Source: Burkholderiaceae bacterium
GTDB taxonomy: Bacteria > Pseudomonadota > Gammaproteobacteria > Burkholderiales > Burkholderiaceae_D
Length of the DNA: 5,176 nt
Assembly: GCA_031261905.1 (NCBI GenBank)
Contig: JAISIS010000025.1
Location: 1-5,176 of the forward strand
Direction of reading: 5' to 3'
Part shown: positions 1 to 5,176 of the stretch, piece after piece
Layout of the letters: the number at the start of each line of letters is the position of its first letter
How positions within the stretch are numbered: the first letter of the stretch is position 1
Program-made: the position numbers and the translations under genes
Notes under the pieces: model-generated
What the model saw: the letters and a program-made list of their open reading frames with translations, nothing else
Told to the model about the DNA's origin: nothing
The model's database searches: none

Positions 1-233
1 CATGTCATCGGCATCCGCATTCCCAGGCCTATCGCCTTGGAAAAGGCTTCCTTTGCGGCAAAGCGTGTGGCCAGGTAGCGCAACCCTCGCGCTTCGACTC
101 TGGCCTTTCGGTGCAGGTAACGCTGCATTTCTTCCGGCCCCAGGATTTTCCTCACCAGGCGTTCACCCCGGCGATCCAGTGCGGCCCTGAGCCTGGAAAT
201 CTGGAGGATGTCTGTACCTATACCGTAAATCAT
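1..233 (-). CDS. acpS: Holo-[acyl-carrier-protein] synthase AcpS, N-terminal part (cut by window edge)
   Basis: AcpS transfers the 4'-phosphopantetheine arm of coenzyme A to a serine of apo-ACP, making active ACP for fatty acid synthesis in the cytoplasm. The first 77 residues can be read before the left edge interrupts a codon; the family is usually about 120-130 residues. The protein opens with [15 protein letters not shown], whose GTDI carries the Mg-binding Asp (D8). The second hallmark, [20 protein letters not shown], contains the metal-binding Glu (E62) and lies at residues 58-77. The ATG at 233-231 has a good ribosome binding site and gives the family's normal N-terminus. The gene begins 17 bases after the pdxJ stop, a pairing conserved in many proteobacteria. 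Nothing looks broken; the truncation is only the window boundary. Confidence 0.96.
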   Translation of the reverse strand, partial: MIYGIGTDILQISRLRAALDRRGERLVRKILGPEEMQRYLHRKARVEARGLRYLATRFAAKEAFSKAIGLGMRMPMT

Positions 234-239
234 GCTGTG

Positions 240-246
240 TTCCTGA
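240..246 (-). promoter_or_regulatory. Ribosome binding site of acpS
   Basis: On the minus strand the pdxJ-acpS gap reads TCAGGAA, with the AGGA core 7 bases before the acpS ATG. It is one of the clearer Shine-Dalgarno matches in the window and supports the start at 233. Confidence 0.7.
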
Positions 247-250
247 CGTT

Positions 251-1021
251 TCAGGCAACCGGAAAACGGGATGCCGTCATGATGGCTTTCATCTCGCGGA
301 CGGCATTCTCCCAGCCCGTGAAAAGCGCGTGCGACACAATGGCATGGCCAATGTTCAATTCGGCAATCCCGGCAATGGCTGCAATGGCCTGTACATTGTT
401 ATAGTGCAGCCCGTGGCCGGCATTGACCTTTAAGCCCGCGTGTACGCCTGTCCTGACACCGGAATAGATGCGTGTAAGCTCGCGCCGCATGGCGGCATCC
501 CCCTGTGCTTCGGCATACGCGCCTGTATGCAGTTCAATGACTGGCGCCCCGGTTTCCTTTGCCGCCTGGATTTGCACGGCATCAGGGTCAACAAACAGGC
601 TGACGCGAATGCCCTCCCCTTGCAGTTGCCGCACAGCCTTCTGCACGGCATCGAAATACCGGACGACATCCAGCCCGCCTTCTGTCGTCAGTTCTTCGCG
701 GCGTTCAGGCACCAGGCATACATCCTGCGGTTTTATCCCGCAGGCAAAATCCAGCATTTCCTGGGTGATGGCCGATTCCAGGTTCATGCGTGTTTTCAGC
801 AGGGGGCGGATGTCCCTGACATCGGCATCCCGTATATGGCGGCGGTCTTCCCTCAGGTGCAGGGTAACACAGTCCGCACCAGCCTGTTCGGCCAGAAGAG
901 CCGCACGGACCGGATCGGGATATGCTGTCCCCCTGGCGTTACGCAGGGTTGCCACATGATCGATATTCACACCAAGCTCGATAGCCGGGTGCTGCCTGCC
1001 GTGGATTTGGGCGTGTTTCAT
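251..1021 (-). CDS. pdxJ: Pyridoxine 5'-phosphate synthase PdxJ
   Basis: PdxJ condenses 1-deoxy-D-xylulose 5-phosphate with 3-amino-2-oxopropyl phosphate to form pyridoxine 5'-phosphate, the ring-closing step of the DXP-dependent vitamin B6 pathway. It is a cytoplasmic TIM-barrel enzyme. The 256-residue protein shows the family blocks in order: [21 protein letters not shown] (about 17-37), [10 protein letters not shown] (54-63), RMNLE (78-82), [16 protein letters not shown] (103-118), ELHTGAYA (163-170), [13 protein letters not shown] (198-210) and [14 protein letters not shown] (221-234). Compared with the E. coli enzyme (243 residues) the numbering is shifted by ten, so catalytic His45, Glu72 and His193 correspond to H55, E82 and H203, all present. 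The ten extra N-terminal residues ([10 protein letters not shown]) are an ordinary extension. The gene lies 11 bases after recO and 17 before acpS. Confidence 0.98.
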   Translation of the reverse strand: MKHAQIHGRQHPAIELGVNIDHVATLRNARGTAYPDPVRAALLAEQAGADCVTLHLREDRRHIRDADVRDIRPLLKTRMNLESAITQEMLDFACGIKPQDVCLVPERREELTTEGGLDVVRYFDAVQKAVRQLQGEGIRVSLFVDPDAVQIQAAKETGAPVIELHTGAYAEAQGDAAMRRELTRIYSGVRTGVHAGLKVNAGHGLHYNNVQAIAAIAGIAELNIGHAIVSHALFTGWENAVREMKAIMTASRFPVA

Positions 1022-1027
1022 GGTTTT

Positions 1028-1034
1028 CCGCCTT
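1028..1034 (-). promoter_or_regulatory. Ribosome binding site of pdxJ, overlapping the recO stop
   Basis: The minus strand reads AAGGCGG, one mismatch from AAGGAGG, ending 6 bases before the pdxJ ATG. Its first two bases are the last two of the recO TAA stop (1035-1033). Ribosomes finishing recO would therefore end on the pdxJ initiation site, which suggests translational coupling. Confidence 0.6.
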
Positions 1035-1839
1035 ATAACTGCATCAGGTCAATAAGGATTTGCCTTGTCTGTATCCGCGCGCCATTCAGGTGGTGCGCCA
1101 ACAGCGCGCGCATCAACAGTTTGCTCTGTACCTGCGTTGCCGGATCGGAGTAATCATCTCCAACCATATCCAGCAGGGTTTTGCCCGATACCCTGGGCGT
1201 TGTATCACCCATCCTTGCGGGCCGGGGTCCGCCTTCGGGGTCCACTACGTAAATTTCATCCGGGTCAACGCGCCTGCCGTCATGCGCACTGACCGATAAA
1301 TCCGCAGCCACGCCGGTTTCCTTCAGGATAGCCAGCTCAAACTGCCGCAGCACTATCTGGGCGGATTCCGTATGGGCAAGGCGCGTTAACGCCTTCACAT
1401 AATAATCAAATAATCCCGGATGCGGGTCTTCCCGCGCCGTCAGCTTGAGAAGCAGCTCATTCAGGTAAAAACCGTAAAAAAGCGCCGAGTTCTCAAGTGG
1501 GGTAAGCCCGCCCACCCACTCGGCGGATACCAGGGTGCGCAATTCCGATTTGCCGCTCCAGTCAAGCGAAAGCGGCTGGAAGGTTTGCAACACACCCCTT
1601 AAACGGGAATGAGGCCTCTTGACACCTTTGGCAAGCAATGCCATCCGACCGTAATCCCGCGAGAAAACATCTACGATCAGGCTGCTTTCCTTGTAAACAT
1701 AGCTATGGAGCACAAAGCCCGGCTGGTCCTGAATGCGCAATTCCGGTTGCGAGCGCCTGCGCGCGCCCGGCTGGCGGTGTTTTGCCGCAGCCGCGCCTTT
1801 CCCGGCCGGGAAGTGCCGTCCCTGCTCATTCGTAACCAT
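1033..1839 (-). CDS. recO: DNA repair protein RecO
   Basis: RecO binds single-stranded DNA and works with RecR (and RecF) to load RecA onto SSB-coated gaps during recombinational repair. The OB-fold opens at [40 protein letters not shown], followed by [17 protein letters not shown] and the helical block [13 protein letters not shown]. The C-terminus carries [27 protein letters not shown]. With the ATG at 1839 the protein has 268 residues, close to the family's usual 230-270, and overlaps the end of era by 14 bases. An in-frame ATG at 1860 (275 residues) and a TTG at 1917 (294 residues, 92-base overlap with era) are alternatives. No start has a convincing ribosome binding site, so the start is uncertain. 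About 38 residues precede the OB-fold and are rich in Lys, Arg and Ala. The chosen protein has no cysteine, so it lacks the zinc-binding Cys cluster of some RecO proteins. Confidence 0.93.
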   Translation of the reverse strand: MVTNEQGRHFPAGKGAAAAKHRQPGARRRSQPELRIQDQPGFVLHSYVYKESSLIVDVFSRDYGRMALLAKGVKRPHSRLRGVLQTFQPLSLDWSGKSELRTLVSAEWVGGLTPLENSALFYGFYLNELLLKLTAREDPHPGLFDYYVKALTRLAHTESAQIVLRQFELAILKETGVAADLSVSAHDGRRVDPDEIYVVDPEGGPRPARMGDTTPRVSGKTLLDMVGDDYSDPATQVQSKLLMRALLAHHLNGARIQTRQILIDLMQL

Positions 1840-2728
1840 AAGCCCGCAAACCGGCTTCATTATCCGCCCAGCCGGATTTGACCTTGACCCATATTTCAAG
1901 ATACACCGGTACGCCAAACATCTTCTCCATATCCTGTCTGGCTTCGGAGGACATTTCCTTTAAGCGCTCGCCCTTGTAACCGATCATCATGGCCTTGTGC
2001 GACATGCGGTCAACCAGAATGGCGGCAAACACCCGGCGCAGCCTCTCCTTGCGCTCGAATTGCTCAATCACCACTGTGCTGGTGTAAGGCAACTCATCGC
2101 CACAGAAACGGAATATCTTCTCGCGGACGATTTCAGCCGCGATAAAGCGCTCGCTGCGGTCTGTTACGTCATCCGCTTCAAAGATGGGGCCGCTTTCCGG
2201 CAGGAGCTTGCGTATTTCCTCCTCAAGCTGCCCCAACTGAAAGCGCTTGCGGGCGGATACCGGCACAATGGCCGCAAAGGCATGTCGGGCCGCCACGTCT
2301 TCGGCAAACGCAAAAAGGCTTGCCTTATCCTTGATTCGATCGGTCTTGTTGATTACCAGAATGGCCGGCACATCTTTCGGAATCAGCTTTAACACCTGCT
2401 CATCCGCCGACCCGAAGGTTCCGGCTTCAATCAGGAACAGAATGACATCCGCAGATTGCAGCGTATTGCTGACCGTCTTGTTCAGGTTCTTGTTCAGCGC
2501 GTTGTTATGGCGCGTCTGAAAACCCGGTGTGTCAATGTAAATGTACTGGGTGTCATCATCGGTCTGAATCCCCATGATCCGGTGCCGCGTGGTTTGCGCC
2601 TTGTTTGAAGTGATGCTGATCTTGGCGCCGATCAATTCGTTCATCAACGTGGATTTACCGACATTGGGGCGACCAATGATAGCGACATAGCCGCAACGAA
2701 AAGCATCTGGACTTTCTTTGTTTGTCAT
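1826..2728 (-). CDS. era: Ribosome-associated GTPase Era
   Basis: Era is an essential GTPase that binds the 3' end of 16S rRNA and helps mature the 30S subunit. The 300-residue protein is full length for the family. The N-terminal G domain has every GTPase motif: G1 GRPNVGKST (19-27), G2 around QTTRHR (45-50), G3 DTPG (66-69), G4 NKTD (127-130) and G5 SAR (158-160). The C-terminal KH domain (about 200-290) has the RNA-binding GxxG loop as GYKG (250-253), in [20 protein letters not shown], followed by the family's [15 protein letters not shown]. The ATG start lies 22 bases after rnc. A weak GAAG lies 7 bases upstream and an AGGGAAG 12 bases upstream. Adjacency to rnc is conserved across proteobacteria and fits their joint role in rRNA maturation. 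The end overlaps recO. Confidence 0.98.
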   Translation of the reverse strand: MTNKESPDAFRCGYVAIIGRPNVGKSTLMNELIGAKISITSNKAQTTRHRIMGIQTDDDTQYIYIDTPGFQTRHNNALNKNLNKTVSNTLQSADVILFLIEAGTFGSADEQVLKLIPKDVPAILVINKTDRIKDKASLFAFAEDVAARHAFAAIVPVSARKRFQLGQLEEEIRKLLPESGPIFEADDVTDRSERFIAAEIVREKIFRFCGDELPYTSTVVIEQFERKERLRRVFAAILVDRMSHKAMMIGYKGERLKEMSSEARQDMEKMFGVPVYLEIWVKVKSGWADNEAGLRAYGYE

Positions 2729-2750
2729 ATGTCTGCTTCACTTCCCTGCA

Positions 2751-3515
2751 TTAAGGCAATTTCCGGTCTGCGGAGACATCGGCCCGCTTCTCCGGTGTTT
2801 CCGGTTTCCCGCTTCCCGCCTCAGGGAGGGCATCGTGCGATGGCATCAATTTTATCAATTCCAGCGCCTGTTGGGCGGCTTCCTGTTCTCCCGCCCTGCG
2901 GCTGCTTCCTGAACCACACGTGCGCAGTTTCAGCCTGGGAATCACGCATTCGACATCAAACTCCTGCTTGTGCGCCGCGCCGCGCGTGGCAATGACATGG
3001 TATTCGGGCAGGGCGATTTTGCGCCCTTGCAGGTATTCCTGCAAACGGGTTTTGGCGTCCTTCCCCAGGCTGGCGGAATCAATCCTGTCCAGAAACGGCG
3101 CAAACAATTCGCAGATAACGCGCTGCGCCGTTTCAAAACCGGCATCCAGAAACACCGCGCCAAACAAGGCTTCCATGACGTCGGCCAGAATGGAGGGCTT
3201 TTCGAGACCGCCGCCTTTCAGCTCGCCTTCCCCCAGCCGCATGAAGGAGGAAACCGCTATGCTTTTAGCCACATCGAAAAGGGCCTGCTGTCTGACCAGG
3301 CCGGAACGCAGGCGGGAAAGGCTGCCTTCATCCAGATCGGCATAACGTTCATACAGCAGCGTGGCCATCACGCAGTTCAGGACGGCATCGCCCAGAAACT
3401 CAAGCCGCTCGTTATGGCGGCTGCTGTAACTGCGATGCGTCAGCGCCGTATTCAGGAGCGCTTCATCCCTGAATACATGCCCCATCCGTTCCTGCAACAC
3501 CTTCAGTTTATCCAT
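2751..3515 (-). CDS. rnc: Ribonuclease III
   Basis: RNase III is a Mg-dependent endonuclease that cuts double-stranded RNA, including the stems of the 16S and 23S rRNA precursors and many mRNA leaders. The 254-residue protein has the nuclease signature NERLEFLGDAVL at 35-46. The acidic residues matching E. coli E38, E41, D45, E65, D114 and E117 are all present as E36, E39, D43, E63, D112 and E115 (ADVMEALFGA, 111-120). The double-stranded RNA binding domain covers about 153-221 (DAKTRLQEYLQG ... GSGSSRRAGEQEAAQQAL). A tail of about 33 residues, rich in Pro, Glu, Lys and Asp, follows and makes the protein longer than E. coli's 226. The ATG at 3515 is the only plausible start: no in-frame start codon lies between it and lepB, and it gives the normal family N-terminus. 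Its ribosome binding site is weak. Confidence 0.98.
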   Translation of the reverse strand: MDKLKVLQERMGHVFRDEALLNTALTHRSYSSRHNERLEFLGDAVLNCVMATLLYERYADLDEGSLSRLRSGLVRQQALFDVAKSIAVSSFMRLGEGELKGGGLEKPSILADVMEALFGAVFLDAGFETAQRVICELFAPFLDRIDSASLGKDAKTRLQEYLQGRKIALPEYHVIATRGAAHKQEFDVECVIPRLKLRTCGSGSSRRAGEQEAAQQALELIKLMPSHDALPEAGSGKPETPEKRADVSADRKLP

Positions 3516-3550
3516 GACCGGCTCATCCCGGCAACGCCGCGAAAAATCAT
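3503..3550 (-). CDS. Possible 15-codon leader mini-ORF overlapping the rnc start
   Basis: In the lepB-rnc gap an ATG at 3550-3548 follows AGGCGG by 4 bases and opens a 15-codon frame (MIFRGVAGMSRSWIN) that stops with TGA at 3505-3503, just inside rnc and out of frame with it. Its upstream site looks better than that of rnc itself, so it could deliver ribosomes to the rnc start. The peptide resembles nothing I know. A frame this short may well be chance. Confidence 0.2.
   Translation of the reverse strand: MIFRGVAGMSRSWIN
3518..3531 (-). promoter_or_regulatory. Small hairpin just upstream of the rnc start
   Basis: The minus strand reads CCGG-GATGAG-CCGG, a 4-base-pair GC stem with a 6-base loop, extendable by one G-U pair. 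It ends 2 bases before the rnc ATG and covers the only weak Shine-Dalgarno-like bases there (GGGA). It could limit rnc translation, but a stem this short is only marginally stable. Confidence 0.2.
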
Positions 3551-3566
3551 GATTCCGCCTCTGCCT

Positions 3567-4478
3567 TTACTTTACCCGTCCAATCCGCTTCATATCGCCC
3601 AGATTCATCCAGACAAAGAACGCCTTGCCCACAATATACTCGTCCGGCACAAATCCCCAATAGCGGCTGTCCAGGCTATTATCCCTGTTGTCGCCCATCA
3701 TGAAGTAGTACCCTTTGGGCACGGTACAGGCAAACCCGTCTGTATTGTACGAGCACATGCTGCGGTACGGAAAGGTGTCCGGATTGGGAACGTAAGAGGG
3801 TGCGCCGTCATCGTTCAGTATCCGGTGTTTCAGCGGCGCGATTTCTTCCGTGAATTGCCGGGAATAGGTCAGCCTTTCGGGATCCAGGTAGTCCTGCATG
3901 GGCTGGTATCTGGCGGGTACGCCATTCACCATCAGCCGCTTGTTGCGGTAAACGACCCTGTCACCGCCCACGCCGACAACGCGCTTGATGTAGTCCAGCG
4001 ACGGGTCCCTGGGATATTTGAACACCACCATATCGCCGCGCTCCGGGTCATTAAGGCTGATGGCCTTCTTGTTGATGATGGGCAGGCGGATGCCGTAGGT
4101 AAACTTGTTCACGAGAATCAGGTCACCGACTTCCAGTGTGGGCAACATGGAACTGGAGGGTATCTTGAACGGCTCATACAAAAAGGAGCGCAGGAAGAAA
4201 ACAACGGCAATGACCGGAAAGAAGCTGCCTGAATATTCAATCCATACCGGTTGCTTTAACAGCTTCTCCTCAAGTTCCTTGCGCCCGTTTTCATCCGGTT
4301 TTATGCCTTCCACGCGAAGCTGCTCCTGACGCGCGTCCCAGGCGGCCAGCGCCTCATCAGCGGCGCGGCGGCGATTTCTTGAGAAACGAAAAACATCCAG
4401 GAACCAGATAATTCCTGTAATGATCATCAAGACAAAAAGAATCAGCGCGAAATTACTCAGAATTGACTGAAAGCTCAT
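3567..4478 (-). CDS. lepB: Signal peptidase I (LepB)
   Basis: LepB is the inner-membrane serine protease that removes signal peptides from proteins exported by Sec and Tat; its catalytic domain faces the periplasm. The 303 residues begin with a hydrophobic membrane segment (about 8-29), then a charged cytoplasmic loop (30-80), then a second membrane segment (about 85-100). The catalytic Ser/Lys dyad is visible: S110 in [14 protein letters not shown] and K165 in [12 protein letters not shown]. The conserved [18 protein letters not shown] block lies at 261-278. C242 and C251 sit just before that block and could form the periplasmic disulfide known in some LepB proteins. The ATG overlaps the lepA stop (ATGA), which fixes the start and suggests translational coupling. 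The family is usually 280-330 residues in Proteobacteria, so this is complete. Confidence 0.98.
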   Translation of the reverse strand: MSFQSILSNFALILFVLMIITGIIWFLDVFRFSRNRRRAADEALAAWDARQEQLRVEGIKPDENGRKELEEKLLKQPVWIEYSGSFFPVIAVVFFLRSFLYEPFKIPSSSMLPTLEVGDLILVNKFTYGIRLPIINKKAISLNDPERGDMVVFKYPRDPSLDYIKRVVGVGGDRVVYRNKRLMVNGVPARYQPMQDYLDPERLTYSRQFTEEIAPLKHRILNDDGAPSYVPNPDTFPYRSMCSYNTDGFACTVPKGYYFMMGDNRDNSLDSRYWGFVPDEYIVGKAFFVWMNLGDMKRIGRVK

Positions 4479-5176
4479 TTCTCGTCCACTTGTAAGATTG
4501 CGAGAAATGCTTCCTGCGGGACTTCCACCGATCCTACCTGTTTCATACGCTTCTTGCCCGCTTTCTGTTTCTCCAGCAGTTTACGTTTCCTGGTTATATC
4601 GCCGCCATAACACTTGGCCAGCACGTTCTTTCTCAACGCCTTGACGTTTTCGCGGGAAATAATCGTGGAACCGATCGCGGCCTGAATCGCCACATCGAAC
4701 ATTTGACGAGGGATCAACTGCCGCATCTTCGCCGCCACCGCACGCCCGCGGAACTGGGCGTTGGAACGGTGTACTATGATGGCAAGCGCATCCACTTTCT
4801 CGCCGTTGATCAGCATATCCACCTTGACCACGTCCGATGGGCGGTATTCCTTGAACTCATATTCCATGGAGGCATATCCGCGCGACAAGGATTTCATGCG
4901 GTCAAAGAAATCCAGCATGATTTCAGCCATCGGCATCTCGTAAACCAGCCGCACCTGCTTGCCGTGGTAGTGCATATCCAGTTGGATGCCGCGCTTCTGG
5001 TTACACAGGGTAATCATCGGGCCTACATACTCCTGCGGCACATAGATATTGACGGTAACGATAGGCTCGCGGATTTCCTCAATGGCCCCCGGCTCCGGCA
5101 TTTTGGAGGGGTTGTCCACCTGAAGCAGCGCGCCTTTCTTCAACAGCACCTCATAGACAACGGTCGGCGCCGTGGT
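4475..5176 (-). CDS. lepA: Elongation factor 4 (LepA), C-terminal part (cut by window edge)
   Basis: LepA/EF-4 is a ribosome-binding translational GTPase, reported to back-translocate ribosomes or to assist initiation and 30S assembly. Only the last 233 of about 600 residues are present. The reading frame is open to the right edge and begins with [15 protein letters not shown], a family segment, so the GTG at 5149 is an internal Val and not a start. The EF-G domain V-like part (about residues 35-110 of the fragment) includes [23 protein letters not shown] and [23 protein letters not shown]. The LepA-specific C-terminal domain follows, with [53 protein letters not shown] and [12 protein letters not shown]. 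The GTPase domain lies outside the window. The TGA stop overlaps the lepB ATG by four bases. Confidence 0.98.
   Translation of the reverse strand, partial: TTAPTVVYEVLLKKGALLQVDNPSKMPEPGAIEEIREPIVTVNIYVPQEYVGPMITLCNQKRGIQLDMHYHGKQVRLVYEMPMAEIMLDFFDRMKSLSRGYASMEYEFKEYRPSDVVKVDMLINGEKVDALAIIVHRSNAQFRGRAVAAKMRQLIPRQMFDVAIQAAIGSTIISRENVKALRKNVLAKCYGGDITRKRKLLEKQKAGKKRMKQVGSVEVPQEAFLAILQVDEK

Noticed and set aside
2..404. Two overlapping plus-strand open frames at the left edge
   Set aside because: They lie opposite acpS and the end of pdxJ. The minus strand there encodes a clear AcpS N-terminus, so these are shadows.
440..1153. A 237-codon open frame on the plus strand, opposite pdxJ and the end of recO
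   Set aside because: It is antisense to the well-supported pdxJ and shows no recognisable motif or ribosome site.
1033..1917. RecO starting at the TTG at 1917
   Set aside because: It would overlap era by 92 bases, use a rare start and give a protein longer than usual. The ATG starts at 1860 or 1839 are more likely.
2970..4232. A 420-codon open frame on the plus strand, opposite rnc and lepB
   Set aside because: It runs antisense to two unmistakable genes with intact catalytic motifs, crosses their junction, and its translation resembles no family I know. It is a shadow of the GC-rich codon pattern.
4475..5149. A separate 224-residue gene starting at a GTG at 5149
   Set aside because: The frame stays open to the window edge and the residues before the GTG (TTAPTVVYE) match LepA, so this is an internal position in lepA.
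1..5176. Mobile elements, CRISPR, tRNA or rRNA genes, or a hidden defence system
   Set aside because: The window is filled end to end by seven conserved housekeeping genes with gaps of at most 51 bases. No repeats, RNA genes or accessory genes fit or are visible.

Overview
The window is a compact stretch of housekeeping genes, all on the minus strand. In transcription order, from the right edge to the left, they are lepA (3' part) - lepB - rnc - era - recO - pdxJ - acpS (5' part). This order is well known from Beta- and Gammaproteobacteria. The protein sequences look betaproteobacterial. Era in particular, with its [12 protein letters not shown] segment and its [16 protein letters not shown] end, resembles what I remember of Oxalobacteraceae (Burkholderiales). 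That family-level call is from memory, not from a search. Base composition is moderately GC-rich and even throughout, with no sign of foreign DNA.

Layout, right to left. Positions 5176-4475 hold the C-terminal 233 residues of the ribosomal GTPase LepA/EF-4. Its stop overlaps the LepB start (ATGA, 4478-4475). LepB (signal peptidase I) ends at 3567. A 51-base gap with a possible 15-codon mini-ORF and a small hairpin leads to rnc (RNase III, 3515-2751). After 22 bases comes era (2728-1826). recO overlaps the end of era. pdxJ follows recO after 11 bases, and acpS follows pdxJ after 17 bases and runs off the left edge. No non-coding stretch is longer than 51 bases. I see no promoter, terminator, RNA gene, mobile element, CRISPR array or long repeat. 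The promoter is presumably upstream of lepA, outside the window.

The genes form one probable transcription unit joining translation and ribosome work (LepA; RNase III for rRNA processing; Era for 30S maturation), protein export (LepB), recombination repair (RecO), vitamin B6 synthesis (PdxJ) and acyl carrier protein activation (AcpS). Spacing is so tight that translational coupling is likely at several junctions. All visible catalytic motifs are intact.

I found no new system here. The points worth a second look are modest: the DUF4845 gene often found between lepB and rnc is missing, the rnc leader has a mini-ORF and hairpin, and the RecO start is ambiguous, with a basic N-terminal extension.
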